Below, piece after piece: positions 35,625 through 47,890 of a stretch of DNA of 64,000 bases. The position numbers and the translations under genes were made by a program. Every line of letters begins with the position of its first letter. Within the stretch, counting starts at the first letter, position 1. Source of the DNA: Mytilus trossulus (taxonomy: Eukaryota > Mollusca > Bivalvia > Mytilida > Mytilidae); assembly GCF_036588685.1 (NCBI RefSeq), contig NC_086380.1, positions 30,460,474 to 30,524,473 of the forward strand. Reading direction: 5' to 3'. Below the pieces are notes generated by a model, which did not search any database, was not told where the DNA came from, and was given only the letters and a program-made list of their open reading frames with translations.

Positions 35625-37430
35625 AGGGAACATTTCATACTTATAAGTCAAAGTTAGTATATCTTACAAAGGCATATAAAGACAATGAAAAACAAAGAAA
35701 AGAGGAGTCCACAAAGCACTACTTAGAAAACTAATGATAGATCAACCACATTAAAATTTTTGGGTCAAATCAGGTGTTTTAAGAAGGGTAAGGAGTTTCT
35801 GCTCCACATGTGGCACCTGTCATGTTGCTCATGTCAGTAAAATTTGCTTATTAGACTAGAATTTTAGCAATGTCAGAATCAAGGAATAGAGGACGGGATT
35901 GCAGTTATGGAACATTTATGTGGTCATCTTTGCTGAGATCTGTGGTCATCTATACTATGGTGACTACAACTTTGTAGGTATTGAAATGCAAAAACCTTTA
36001 ACCTGCTACAGCACATACTAACAGATAGAATAAAGAAATGACACACACACAGACCCTAAACATAATGATTTAATACTATCTTAGACAGGGTATAAAGATA
36101 TTAAACCAAATCTTTCTGGTTGACAAAACTTCAAAATTTCACAATAACTAAGGATTTTCTTATCCCAGGAATAGATTACATCAGCAGTATTTGGAATTCT
36201 GGGTCCTCAATGCTCTTCAACTTTGTAATTGTTTGGCATTATAACTATTTTGATCTGAGCCTCACTAATTAGTCTTGTGTAACAGGAAATTATAACCCTG
36301 GTACCTTTGATAACTATCTGGTCAAACATCTGTTAATTGAACCCAAAATCCATTTACTGTATTTCAGAATATTTTGTGTAAGCTTTTGTTGAGGATTTAC
36401 TTCAAAACATAAAACAAGTTACATTTAAGTTGGTGTTTAATTTTCTCGTCTTGCAAGGATTTGCATTACTACATATGGCATTATTTTTTCAATGTGAAAA
36501 AGGTAGGGTTATTTCCTTCTGATTTTATTTTCATTTGATTAAATAAATAGGTAAATCATGTTTTTACAAGCCAAATAGATGCTAATTATAGTACATGAAC
36601 ATATGTCATCATCTATTTTCATATCTTGAACAGATATTCCTACAATTGACAAGGCCAAGGCTATTGATTTCTTGGTTTATCAAAACTAATATTGATTTTC
36701 TTTTTTAATGCACCTGAGGAGCATTATAATATAAATTATCAACTAATATATTTTCGAAATTATGTTTGTATTAAAAAAACAACATGTTGCTTCAGTAAGT
36801 GTATTACAACACCTTGTATTTCAAACACATGTAATCTGACCCTTTTTAGCAGTGTAAAAAATGGACCCTTTGTTGTGATATAGATGCAACACTTTCTTGA
36901 TGTTTAACCTACAGTAACGATTGGAAGTGTAATGATTTGTTCTGTGGTTCTGTTTTCTGCATGAGGACTTAGTAATGTTGCAGGTACGGCGGTACCAATG
37001 TCATTACTAGTATCTACATAGTTGGTGGATAAGCCATATAATTGCTGTCTGCGTTTGTCACAAATAATACCATATCTAAAACGTTCTTGTTTAAGATTTC
37101 GAACAATCGTTTTTGTTGTTAGGACATTTTCTGCTACGGCCTATTTTCGTTTTGTGCATATTACACACACATTAGAGCTTCATTGCTGTACAATCAATTA
37201 TTGTGTTATTGGTTTTTTACAAGCACCACAAAAAAAAGACACTTTGCAACAAAAAAAAGCAGGATGACAATATATGTAAACAAAAAGACCGAATGGAGTG
37301 AAAAATAAAAAGCAGGACAATTCTAACTATTAAAGAAAAAAGTCAAGATCTTTTAGAGTACATACAATCTAAGACTCTCATCTTACATTAGTATTAAAAT
37401 ATTTGACTTTTCAACACTTTACACAAGTAT
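35625..37430. other. Intergenic DNA with RT-tail fragment
   Basis: 35700-35900 resembles the 3' tail of the RT element (AAGGAGTTTCTGCTCCACAT, GCACCTGTCATGTTGCT). The remainder to 37430 is AT-rich without a gene I can support; frames at 36692 and 37022 have no signals. Confidence 0.55.
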
Positions 37431-37439
37431 TCCCCATTC

Positions 37440-39015
37440 AAAACAATAAGAAAAAATGAAAGAGTTGGTATTACTTCGTTACATAAAAACATGGCCAACG
37501 TAAATACAAGTATCTTGTATTAGGGAAGGATAAATCCTTCTTTGTAAAGGATCACACTGATTGAAACAAACAAATGCCTGATTCTGTCATTATCAAGATG
37601 TTTGATTTCGTGATTGACAACATATTTGTTACGTTTTGAGGACGTGATTTTCAACTGTCGGCATTCCAATGGGAACCAATAGTGCTCCTCTTCTTGTTGA
37701 CTTGTTTCTTTATTATTATGAGGCTTACTTCATATAGGAACTTCTTAGGATGAAAAATAAGTTAGCAATATCCTTAAACTTTATTTTCTGCTATAAAGAT
37801 GATGTTCTCTCACTAAATAATTCAAATTTTGGTTACTTTGTAGACGCATATATCCCATCGTACCAGAGATAAAGGATACAACAGACACAGTTAAGTCTGC
37901 CTCAAACCTTGACTACAAGTAGCCAGCCACATCCAACTGTATTTTGTCCGTCTGATGAGTTCAGCCTTTTTCAACTAATTTTTATAGCTCGTTCTTATGT
38001 TGTACTGTTATACCACTGTCCCAGGTTAGGGGAGAGTTGGGATCCCGCTAACATGTTTAACCCCGCCACATTATGTATGTATGTGTCTGTCCCAAGTCAG
38101 GAGCCCGTAATTCAGTGAATGTAATTTGTTTATGTGTTACCTTTTTGTAGTTCGTTCTTTTTTGGTACATAAATAAGGCCGTTTGCTTTCTCGTTTCAAT
38201 TGTTTAACATTTTCATTTCGGGGCCCTTTATAGCTATCTGTGCGGTATGGGCTTTGCTCATTGTTGAATGTCGTACGATGACCTATAGTTGTTAATATCT
38301 GTGTCACTTTGATCTGTTGTGAAGAGTTGTCTCATTGGCAATTAATAATACCACATCTTCTTTTTTTATATTTACATCTAGATATTGACAATGAGGGTCG
38401 GTTGAAAACCAAGATTTACAACAAACGAGATGATTTCAGCTGTGAATTTTCCATTTCTATGAAGTATCATTCCAGCAACGCCTGCATGCGGAGTATTTAT
38501 CTCCCTATTGATACGATATTCCCGCACTTGAATTTCCTATCATGATTTCCTTGATAGATGGTTGCTGCTCAAAAGGAAGCTTTTAAACCATAAGTTCCTA
38601 ATTGTGAAGTTGAAATCACCCCTTCGTAAATTTTACGGACGCCATCACAAGTTGGTTGACCGTTATGGAATAACCGTTTCACAGATGATATCAGTTATGT
38701 TTGTTTCTTACGTAGTAACTTCGAGCCCTTCCCTTTTCATGAATGTGACCTACCCGACTATTAACCGGGTTTGTAATAACAACAAGCAACACGACAAGTG
38801 CCACATATAGGGCATGATATGCTTACCCTTCCGGAGCATTTGATATCACACCCAGTTTTTTTATGGGTTCGTGTTACTCAGTCATTAGTTTTCTATGTTG
38901 TATTTTGTGTTCTAGTATTTGCCTGTTTGTCTTTTCCATCTTTTAGCCATGGCGTTGTCAGTTTATTTTCGATTTATGAGTTTGACTGTTCCTGTGGCAT
39001 CTTTCGCCCCCTTTT
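37440..39015 (+). pseudogene. Decayed reverse-transcriptase element, interrupted by R2
   Basis: Broken frames encode recognisable RT pieces: ACAAGTATCTTGTATTAGGG (YKYLVLG-like), a GIPMGTN-like fingers/palm region near 37660, and at 37790-37815 the equivalent of the YxDD box (YKDDVLSLNN). They are followed by DTTDTVKSAS and, after an insertion at about 37919-38372, LDIDNEGRLKTKIY and KFYGRHHKLVDRYG (38620-38660). Frameshifts and stops occur throughout. The insertion is a minus-strand R2 copy. A 350-bp 3' tail to 39015 is shared with the copy at 49300-50175. The clade (Penelope-like or other non-LTR) is not settled. Confidence 0.8.
38005..38372 (-). repeat. R2 repeat inserted in RT pseudogene
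   Basis: CCGCTAACATGTTTAACCCC, CCAAGTCAGGAGCCCGTAAT, GGGGCCCTTTATAGCTATC, GCTCATTGTTGAATGTCGTA and ACCACATCTTCTTT in minus R2 order. It separates two RT blocks that are contiguous in the copy at 49600-50170. Confidence 0.85.
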
Positions 39016-39016
39016 G

Positions 39017-40240
39017 AAGTGAAAAAAGTAATAAAGCAAACCCTCATTATAATAGAGAAAAACCTCATCATAATAAAGAAAACCTTCATCATAATAAAGA
39101 AAACCCTCATCTTAATAGAGAAAAACCTCATCATAATAAAGAAAACCCTCATCATAATAGAGAAAAAAACGTATCATAAAAGAGAAATAGCTCATCACAA
39201 TAGACAATTAGCTCATCATAATAAAGAAAATCCTCATCAAAAAAGAGAAAAACATTATCATTAGAGAATAAGCTCATCATAATCATCTTATCACAATAAA
39301 AAAAAACTCATCATGATAAAGAAAAAAAACATCATGATAAAGAAGGGAGTACCATAATGCAGTTATGGTGGTTCAAATCCCCTTATCATAATATAGAAAA
39401 ACTTATTATAAAAGAGAAAAAGCTCATCATAATAGAGAAAAAACTCATCATAATAAAGAAAACACTCACAATAATAAAGAAAACCCTATGCATAATAGAG
39501 AATAAGCTCATCATAATGAGGAAAACACTCATCATAATAAAGAAAACCCTCATCGTAATTGAAAAAAAGAGAAAAAGCTTATCATTATCGAGAATAACAT
39601 CATCATGATAAAGAAATACATTATAACAATAAAGAACATGCTCATCGTGATAAAGAAAAATAATTTTATCCTAATCGAGAAAAAACTCATCATAATAAAG
39701 AAAAGCCTATGCATAATAGATAATAAGCTCATCACAATGAGGAAAACACTCATCATAATAAAGAAAACCCTCATCGTAATAGAAAAAACCTCATCATGAT
39801 AACAGAACAAAAGCTAATAAAAATAAAGAAAACCATTTTCATAATAAAGAAAAACTTATCATTAAAGAATAAAAGCTCATCATAATAAAGAAAACCCTCA
39901 TCATCATTGAGAATAACCTTATCATAATCGAGAATAACATCATCATAATAAAGAAATACCTTATCACAATAAAGAACATGCTAATCATGATAAAGAAAAA
40001 TAATCTTGACATAATAGAGAAAATCCTCTTCCTTATCGAGAAAAAACTCATCTTAATAAAGAAGACTCATCATAATAATGAAAAACCTCCATCATAATAG
40101 AGAAAGAGTTCTCTATAATAAAGAAAACCCTCATCATAATAGAGAAAAACATTATCATTAAAGAATAAGCTCATCATAATCATCTTATCACAATAAAGAA
40201 AAACCTCATCATGATAAAGGAAAAAAAAACATCATGATAA
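39017..40240. repeat. Minisatellite of CTCATCATAATAAAGAAAAC units
   Basis: About 1.2 kb of 20-24 bp units with core CTCATCATAATAAAGAAAAC. A higher-order repeat is visible: the block ending AAGAAGGGAGTACCATAATG at 39340 recurs as AAGAAGGAAGTACCGCAATG at 40239, about 900 bp later. It starts directly after the RT element tail. Many spurious frames on both strands come from it. Confidence 0.93.
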
Positions 40241-40316
40241 AGAAGGAAGTACCGCAATGCAGTTACGGTGGTCCAAAGATAAATGTTCAACAATAGTTAG
40301 AGAACAATCTAAATCA

Positions 40317-40481
40317 TTTACTGTGGATACATTTATTTTCGTGAATACCAATTTTCGTGAATTAAATATCTCATTTCTCGGTTTTTGGCAAAGTTCTTGA
40401 CCATTTAAATTCGTGGTTCTCTTGTTACCACAAAATGCACGAAAATTGGTACCCAGCGAATATTAAATAATTCACACTAGA
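40317..40481. mobile_element. MITE family M1 copy
   Basis: Left TTTACTGTGGATACATTTAT and TTTCGTGAATACCAATTTTC; right ACGAAAATTGGTACCCAGCG and ATTCACACTAGA are their inverse with decay at the extreme right. Same family as 20078-20288. Confidence 0.8.
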
Positions 40482-40746
40482 TGCTAGTTAAACTATAATG
40501 CTAAACTATAAAACCCCAATAGCAATAATTATATTTTTTTAATGCAATGAAAGTAAGAACACTATTTTACTCTTAATAAAAAAGTGAAGCTACAATTTCC
40601 TTTTGTTGGATTTCAAAATTTGGATTAGGCGAGCACAGTAGAATCAGATATGAATATTTATGTTTTCAACGAGCTAATACAAATGATACTAATTTTAAAT
40701 TCTTGTGGTAAAACAGGATTTCAAAGCTTTCGTTCTGATAACTAAA

Positions 40747-40752
40747 TTTATT
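40747..40752 (-). terminator. Polyadenylation signal of the secreted precursor gene
   Basis: AATAAA on the minus strand, about 115 nt after the stop codon at 40868, at a suitable distance for 3' end formation. Confidence 0.6.
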
Positions 40753-40867
40753 CTATGTCACAGTTCCTTCACATACTCAGTATGAACACAAAATCACAAA
40801 ATCTCGTTTGTATGGTCTTATCGTCTTTCAACCAATACCATAACACATTTAAAGGATGATCCATAGT

Positions 40868-41676
40868 TTATGCATCGGAGTATTCCAGATTGATAATGTT
40901 ACGAAAATATTGAAGATACCGGTTACATTTGGACGGCCACTGTCTCATCCTAAGGAATTTTTTACAACAGAAGACTCCATTAATAACTCCATTCGACGTA
41001 CCCCTTTTGTTCCGTCTTGGTGTGCAATTAGAAATGTCGTTGTTTATAGAGTGGCGTCTTTTACGCTTCATTTCATTTCTGATGTGTTTTGTTTCCTGAA
41101 AAACTTCAATGGCTACAACACAAAAATAAGCATAAATAATTATACCCAACTTATAGCTGCTGTAGTTTAAACGCTTTGCATCACACAATGGTTTATCGTA
41201 ACAATGTTAATTTCTCTTATGATAGGCTTAGTAGCATAATATATTACATTATGATATATACGGTATTAAAGTAGGGCTGTACTCTTTGTAGGACTGTACT
41301 CTTTTCTGATGAATTGTTATATCTGAAAATCTTGATGCACAGAAATGGTAGCCAATAATCATAAAAAAATTTGTTGTTGCAGATAGTCTAAAAAAGCAAT
41401 TTGTTGTAGCAGATAGCAAAAAGCGGCAATGTGTTTAATTTGGTTTCTTTTCTTCTTTTGTCCATCAAATTGAACGACATTGAATGACAGCACATTATCT
41501 AATAAAATTCTTAAATTAATTTTTTTTTAAAAGTACAAACCATCATCTATTTCTGCTTCCACGGGTGTCTTTTTATTTTCCAAGTCTGGAGGTGAAATAA
41601 TTGACCTAGATTTCACCACAGTTTGAGTGATGGAAACCAACAAAAACAAACATATTGTATTTCTATATACATCCAT
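40868..41676 (-). CDS. Novel secreted dibasic, four-cysteine precursor, 126 aa, two coding exons
   Basis: Coding exons 41676-41541 and 41112-40868 join in phase (donor G/GTTTGT, acceptor TTGTGTTGTAG) into 126 codons ending in TAA. Residues 1 to about 23 form a signal peptide (hydrophobic ICLFLLVSITQTVV). Residues 24-60 look like a propeptide. KRKRR at 61-65 and KR at 81-82 are convertase-type sites. Mature cysteines would be 75, 94, 95 and 108. If both sites are cut, a short chain with C75 and a longer chain with CC and C would remain, possibly linked by disulfides. Spacing does not fit insulin, and I recognise no known hormone, cytokine or antimicrobial family. The upstream acceptor TTCTTTTCAG at 41683 precedes AAAACGATG, so a 5' leader exon is expected. 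The role is unknown; secretion and processing are inferred from sequence. Frame 40856-41170 (+) is its shadow. Confidence 0.78.
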
Positions 41677-42162
41677 CGTTTTCTGAAAAGAACACAAATG
41701 GCGTTATGTACCTATTAGACTTTTTTGTAAAAATAATAAAATTTAAATTGAATATATATTTAACAATGTTGAGTTCGTGTTGTTTCTTATTATTATTTAT
41801 TACTGCTGATGTAAATATCATTTGGTTTTGTAAGTCTTTGTTTACTCCTTGGTTGATTGTTATTGTCTTGAGCTGATATTTAGACATACTAATAATTGCG
41901 AACTATTGGAAAAAGATTTTGATTATGAATAGAAACTATCAATATTTTATGTATAAAAATAAAATCCGAGTAACTTTGTAGGAATCTGTTTCTCTAATGA
42001 GTAAGAAATAATTTTTCATCTTTGAATAACTTAAATTTCCTTCGAGTGCATTCTACGTTCCACAAAATTATCAAATTTATTAACACCTGTTAGCATATTT
42101 TGATTCACCCATTGAGCAGATGAAGATTATGAACCTTAAATTCATCTAATCATCTTCCGATA

Positions 42163-42369
42163 TCACCGAAAACCACACGTGTTTTTTTTATACAATGGGT
42201 TTGGAAAGGTATAAATTGGCATAAAATTAGAGAAAAGTATATTCACAACATATGTACATCGCATACAGCTAGAAGTATAATAGCAAAGATATAAGAAATA
42301 GAACAAATAAAAATATGAAAAAGTCTTCTTACCGTTACAAAGTATACTGAAATTGAGTTCATGTATCAT
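42163..42369 (-). other. Possible extra 5' leader exon
   Basis: On the minus strand, CAGTATACTTTGTAACG followed by GTAAGAAG (donor about 42333) could be an alternative noncoding exon between the TATA-proximal exon and the coding exons. No convincing acceptor is seen upstream. Low support. Confidence 0.3.
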
Positions 42370-42758
42370 CTGTATTCAACAATACGCGGTTTTACTTGTA
42401 TGATTTAGTAAAAAAATGTTTCAATTTTGGAAATGCAATTTAAGAATAGTCTATTTTTAATCAATCTTTTTTGTTTGTTAAATTAGCTCAACATTAATAT
42501 AGTCAAATCTGAATAAAAATACACTACACACAGATAAAAACGTCTTTAAGAATGGTTTTCAAAATTATGTGCTAATGTGATAATTTCAAATTAAAATAAT
42601 AAATTATTTTCTTTGCAAATTAAACCCATACGTGTCAAAAGGACCCTAATACAAACATATATAATACAGATATTGAAGAACTACAAATATAAACATAAAA
42701 CACATGGTTATGAATGGTAATGTAAATTTGGAATTAAAATTAAAATAAATATACTCAC

Positions 42759-42808
42759 TTTTTATTGAAATACAGTTTGGCAAACATACAGTAACACCGT
42801 TTTGATGA
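42759..42808 (-). other. Candidate first noncoding exon of the secreted precursor gene
   Basis: About 30 bp downstream of a TATA box a purported start (about 42808) is followed by sequence ending CAATAAAAA and a good donor GTGAGTAT (42758). Splicing to the acceptor at 41683 would give a short leader before the ATG at 41676. The start site is inferred. Confidence 0.55.
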
Positions 42809-42834
42809 AATGTAAAACAGCACGAACAGTTGAT

Positions 42835-42845
42835 CTATTTATATA
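42835..42845 (-). promoter_or_regulatory. TATA box TATATAAATAG
   Basis: Minus-strand TATATAAATAG in the context GAGACTTATATAAATAGATC, about 30 bp before the candidate exon at 42808-42759. A strong match to a metazoan TATA box, fitting a regulated, tissue-specific gene. Confidence 0.6.
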
Positions 42846-43029
42846 AGTCTCAGGTAACCTTCATATACTGTATCATACATTGGTTCCCTTCGAATATCCT
42901 TGACTTGTCACTAACGATTGGGCGACATTTTATTCAATGATAGTTAATCATTCCAGAAATGTGTTATTGTCATTGAAATAATCTACTAAAATGGTTGTCT
43001 GAAACAACTTTTTGATCTGTTGATAGTTT

Positions 43030-43195
43030 TGATGGATCACAGGCGGATAAATTGGGTGATGGGGCCCAGGCCTCCCCTTGTGGGGAAAAACATAAGTTGA
43101 TTATATTCGGAACCACTGAAGCATGAATGGAGTGGGCCCTCCTTAAGTCAGTCAGAGGCCCCCCTAATCAAGAGTTCTGGATCCGTCACTGTTGA
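43030..43195. mobile_element. GC-rich MITE-like repeat
   Basis: GATCACAGGCGGATAAATTG on the left and TTCTGGATCCGTCACTGTTG on the right are weakly inverted. The interior is GC-rich, with GGGGCCCAGGCC, GGGCCC and AGGCCCCCC, in contrast to the AT-rich surroundings. Confidence 0.55.
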
Positions 43196-43494
43196 TTGCA
43201 TGGATAGACGGATTGAAACATCTTTGTATTTAAGTTATGATATAAAAACAACGAAGTGTCCGTTGACACTACGAAAGACTATTTTTTCAATGTAGTACTT
43301 CTTAGAATTTAATAAAACTATGTCAATTCATTTGGAAAGTCATATATTTTCTACCTAATGGGTTTATTCGTTTAGGAAATGACTTGTTGTGAATGAAAAA
43401 AAGTTTCCTCTTCTTCTTTATAAATTTGGCCTTTGATTCGGTTCGAAAAATTACTTGCATTTAAAATAGAAGACCTTTTTTAGAGCACAAAGTA

Positions 43495-43720
43495 AAATCA
43501 CAGAAATAGAGAACTCCGAGGAATTAAAATTTAATCGTAAAGTCCCTAGTCAAATGACAAAACACATCAAACGAATGGACAACTATCATATTCCTGTTTT
43601 GGTACAGGCATTTTCAATGTAAAAATTGGTAGATTTAACCTGGTTTTACGGCACTAAACCTCTCACTTATATGACAGCCGCTTCAAATTCCGTTATATTT
43701 ACAATACGTGAACAAAACAG
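43495..43720 (+). repeat. R3 dispersed repeat
   Basis: ATCACAGAAATAGAGAACTC, CATATTCCTGTTTTGGTACA, GATTTAACCTGGTTTTACGG, CACTAAACCTCTCACTT and TCCGTTATATTTACAATACG in R3 order. Confidence 0.82.
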
Positions 43721-46600
43721 ACATAATAGGTAAAATTGTAAAATTAGGGATATAGCAGTGCAGTCAAATATTTAACCAAGAAAGACAAAAATCATCTATA
43801 AAATTTAACAACCACATTCATTACATTCATTATACGAGTCGTGTGTTTGGCGTTAGAATGTAAACGTTAATACGAAATAACATGATCGTTCAAATTTTGT
43901 TTCAAAATAATAATTTCACATAGGAAATGGTGGTGTACAGGGTTGAAAAAATCAAAATTTGTTTAGAACTTATTTCAGAAAAAGACCGAGATTTGCTGTT
44001 AAAAAACCTGTGAATTTGAATACCAGGTTCAAAAACATGATGACTTAAACCAGGAAATTAGAAGTCAACATGTGTGCTTTAAAAACAATATTTGATATTT
44101 GGTATTGGTTTTCAATCTCTAACGTAAAATTTTGTTTTTAATAAGAAACAATTTTTAGGGTTATAATATAATCTGGATAAACAAAATTATTTGTTTGGTC
44201 TTTGTAACCCTATTTTAAGATTGTCTCATGTAATGGTACCTATTCGTAAATTAACATGTATTCAATTTCTAAAAAATAATAACTAAACATACATAATCAA
44301 TGACACCTACTTTTAGGACAAACGTCACCGATAAAGATCATTATAATATAGTAATTCTTTCAAGGATAATTGTTCCGTAATTTATACACGGAAGTGAAGA
44401 ACAAATCGTTTTGAAATATCAAGTATTTACATCATCAGATGCTTACCTTATAAGTGTATACATCATCAGGTTCTAACTTTATAAGTATCGACAAGGTCAT
44501 GTTTGAATAGTTTGACTTAATTAATATACTACAAGGACACAAATTGACCTTCAATATCGCCTTTGTGTGTCCCCAATTCACTTTGAAAAAAACAATAGTT
44601 TTTCTTCAATTCCTTCTTCAGTGAAAAGATAACAATCTTAAAGTTGTTCACATTTCAATCACAAGTTATTATTCTGTAAAATATGACAGCAATCTATGGT
44701 GACTCGTCATAATTTAAAATTGAAAAATAAAAATAAAATGAGAGCATATTTTAACTTTATCTGACGGACATGTAGGTTCATGTTATTTATAAAAGTGAAG
44801 TATTCAGTTCTCTACTAACAAAAAAAAAACCATATAGACACAGCATATTCATCAAAGTAGTTAATACCCAAACAGTTTTGATAGTTCTTATATACTAGTC
44901 AACAAAAGAAACTATACACGATTTTGAAATAAAATTGATCAAAAAGTTTTAAATATAAAACAAAATGAGATACACTATCTTCAAAAGCTTTCATTTTCAA
45001 TGTATGCACATGTGATAATGAAAATCAAAACTTGTCGGAAAGTATCTAAATTCCGTGTAAACGATCATAGGGTGCAAATTAGTTTTGCGGAAAGTTGAAT
45101 AAAAAATCGACACATAATTTTCTATAGTACTAAATAAAATTTCAAATTTGTTTAAAAATATTCAATATGCTAATCAAGTTATGTTCATGTTGTAAATAAT
45201 GGGTTGAAATAAAAAAAAAAAAAATATTTGGGAAAAAAAGTGTTTTTTGAAATCTCAAAAAATGCAAAAAAAATAATTTTATTTTGGTCTCAAATCAATG
45301 CTTTAGATATGAAAACAGCACACAGTTAATTTGGAACATTTCGGATTACTTTTAAGACTGTTACCGCTTTTTGAATATCACTTTACACATAATGTCTATG
45401 GTAAATCAGTTGATAATTAATACATTTTAACGATTTCTCGTTGGGCCGAACTTTGCTTAACATATAAACAAAGAAACTGTATGATTTCTAAAAACAAATT
45501 GAGGGCAAACACTGTTTTTACCTTTAAATGAGAGGTTGGCATCATAAGTTGGAAGTTTTGTTTTTAAAATTGTCGTTCATAAAAACAAATAATTGTTCAT
45601 AAAAGTGAATTTGTATACATGAAAATAAAAGGTATTAATAAAATCAAAATATTGATTCATAAAATCAAAATATTGATCAATAAAATCAAAATATTCATTC
45701 ATAAATTAAATATAGATGTTCTTAAAATTTATAAATACGTTCAATGATTTAGTCTTTAGTTTTCTATTTTGTGTACATGTCGTGTGTACTAATATTTTTC
45801 GATTTGTCTTTTTATTTTACCAACTACACATCATTTCGGTATCTTAAGCAATTTACAACGCAAAAATTGTATTTAGTGAGACCCACATCAGAACATTATA
45901 ATATCTACTGAGATTCACAACGCGTTATCATATTTGAAAAGTGAAGTTTATATCGAATATCAAGACTGCATGGACATGTTAATTTTTGATTTTTTATTGT
46001 TTCTACTTATTTTTATCGATTTTGGACGATTGAGAGTTAGAGATACTGTATAGAAACGTAGACATTTATGAAGAGTGAAATATGATTTATTTTGTAATTA
46101 TTCGTTAGTTATGTTGCTGTCTTATTATATAAACGTGATCACACATCTTATTGTATTCATAGAAACGTTATTTTAAATCTGATTAAATTTTATCACTGTA
46201 CAAGATTATGTCCTCCTACAAGTTGAATGTATCTAATCTGCTGAATATGAACGTACTATTACAAAATAGTTTGAAGGATTATATAATATATAGTATTGTT
46301 TGTTGTTATCTTTTAAACCGGAATTATAGAGTAAAGGATGTACTCAGGTGAAATTGAAAAAATAAAATTAATAATTCAATTGATACTTTTAGTTGGAATT
46401 GCATAAGTTAAGAAACAAAATAAGCTAAAAATAATAAAAGGTCATGGAGCTCCTTTTCCTTTTTTAAAATATAGCGGGAAAAGGCTGACTCAGACTTTTA
46501 TCTGATACTTGTAATGAAATTATTTTGGTCTCAAATCAAAAGAAAAAAATCAAGAATCTGCTTAGAGTTTGACAAATGACCTTTTATGAGCTATTAAGTC
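43721..46600. other. AT-rich intergenic DNA
   Basis: About 2.9 kb without a supported gene. There is a two-copy tandem repeat at 44427-44488 (TTACATCATCAG, TATACATCATCAGG) and a three-copy repeat of AATAAAATCAAAATATTGAT (24-27 bp) at about 45630-45715. Confidence 0.55.
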
Positions 46601-46603
46601 TTA

Positions 46604-47252
46604 CTGTGAAAGTGCTTTAATTCGTGGATATCAATTTTCGTGGTTTGAGAAAAATTTACATGTTCGTGGGTTTTAAATTCGTGGATTTTAGTTTTCTAGA
46701 ATAAAAAATGAAACCAAAGGTGTTAATTAGGCAATGAACATGTCACCTAAAGAAAACAGTAACATAAACAAATGCTATAAACATGATAAACGTATCTTGA
46801 ATTGTAAAATAATTTTTATCAAAATCAAGTCCAGCATGAACTTATTATTTCCCGTATGCATGAGAAGTATGAGGATATATACTAAACACTTTATCAGACT
46901 AGCATTTTAATACCAGAAATCTGACTTTCATCGATCAAAAATATTTTTCATGAGAATTAAAAGATAAATAGTTGTACAGTTTAAGTTATAAAAGATTAAA
47001 TGGGAATAATCATGCATGCAGTTGTAGTTCATAATGCGTTTGCATTGTCACTACTATTATAGTATTCTCAGCTTTGGCGATATTCAATTTATTCTCTAGA
47101 TTATATCAGTAGTCAAACCTTTAGTTAGGATCTTTCCGTGTTTTGATTTGGACAATGGTTGTTTTATTTCGTTGGACACTTAAATTCGTAGATAGAGTCA
47201 TCCACGATAACCACGAAAATTGGTACCCCACGAATAAAAGTACATTTACAGT
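46604..47252. mobile_element. MITE family M1 with expanded interior
   Basis: Left ACTGTGAAAGTGCTTTAATT and CGTGGATATCAATTTTCGTG; right CCACGAAAATTGGTACCCCA and CGAATAAAAGTACATTTACA. These inverted ends are homologous to 40317-40481, but about 480 bp of other AT-rich sequence separates them, so either an insertion split the element or it is a longer relative. Confidence 0.6.
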
Positions 47253-47254
47253 AT

Positions 47255-47650
47255 GTAAAAAGATAAATGGGTGTTATGGGCAAAATAGTTTACCTTCAAT
47301 CATATGGTAAAAACCAAGGATTTCGAACATCTAACACAAATTCCAAAACCTCATCTCAGCACATTCTTAATTGTTGTTTTCTGTTCGAATGTATATTCCG
47401 GGTTCTTTGTATGTATGTTTTTATATTATTCGATTGATTATGAAAGCGGGTTTGTCGTTACAGTTGATGGTTTGATTGTCAGAAATCTTTTCTATACTTG
47501 GGACAAATAAGAGATTTATACATTGTATCGACGCTTATCAACTGTAAAAGACTAAATGCTACTGCTAGGGTTTTTTCCCCGTTTTTTGGGGTTTGTTAGT
47601 TTGCAGTCTCATTAATATATCACACATCTCTATTTAACGCATCAATGTAA
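47255..47650. other. Intergenic DNA, no gene supported
   Basis: The open frame 47304-47510 has a hydrophobic stretch but no splice, promoter or homology support. The wording near 47300 (ATGGTAAAAACCAAGGATTTC) resembles part of the TTAA element at 9630, pointing to repeat decay. Confidence 0.45.
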
Positions 47651-47654
47651 ATAT

Positions 47655-47890
47655 AACGGAATTTGATGAGACTGTCATTAAAGTGAGAGGGTTAGCGCTA
47701 TAGAACCAGGTTTAATCCACCATTTTCTACATTTGAAAATGCCTGTACCAAGTCAGGAATATGACAGTTCTTGTCCATTCGTTTTTCATGCGTTTTGTTA
47801 TTTGATTTTGCCATGTGATTATGGACTTTCCGAATTAATTTTCCTCGAAGTTCAGTATTTTGTGATTTTACTTTTTATTCATAATCAAAA
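47655..47890 (-). repeat. R3 dispersed repeat
   Basis: Minus-strand copy: GGAATTTGATGAGACTGTCA, GAGAGGGTTAGCGC, CCAGGTTTAATCCACC, CCTGTACCAAGTCAGG, ATTCGTTTTTCATGCG. The frame 47733-47957 is a shadow. Confidence 0.82.

Noticed and set aside
39017..40235. Periodic short repeats that might suggest a CRISPR-like array
   Set aside because: Units are contiguous and degenerate with no unique spacers, in a eukaryotic genome; it is a minisatellite.
40868..41112. Insulin- or relaxin-like peptide
   Set aside because: CC and C spacing does not match the A-chain pattern, and only four cysteines are present in the mature part.
40856..41170. 104-residue plus-strand frame
   Set aside because: Shadow of the minus-strand secreted precursor exon, which has better splice, signal peptide and promoter support.
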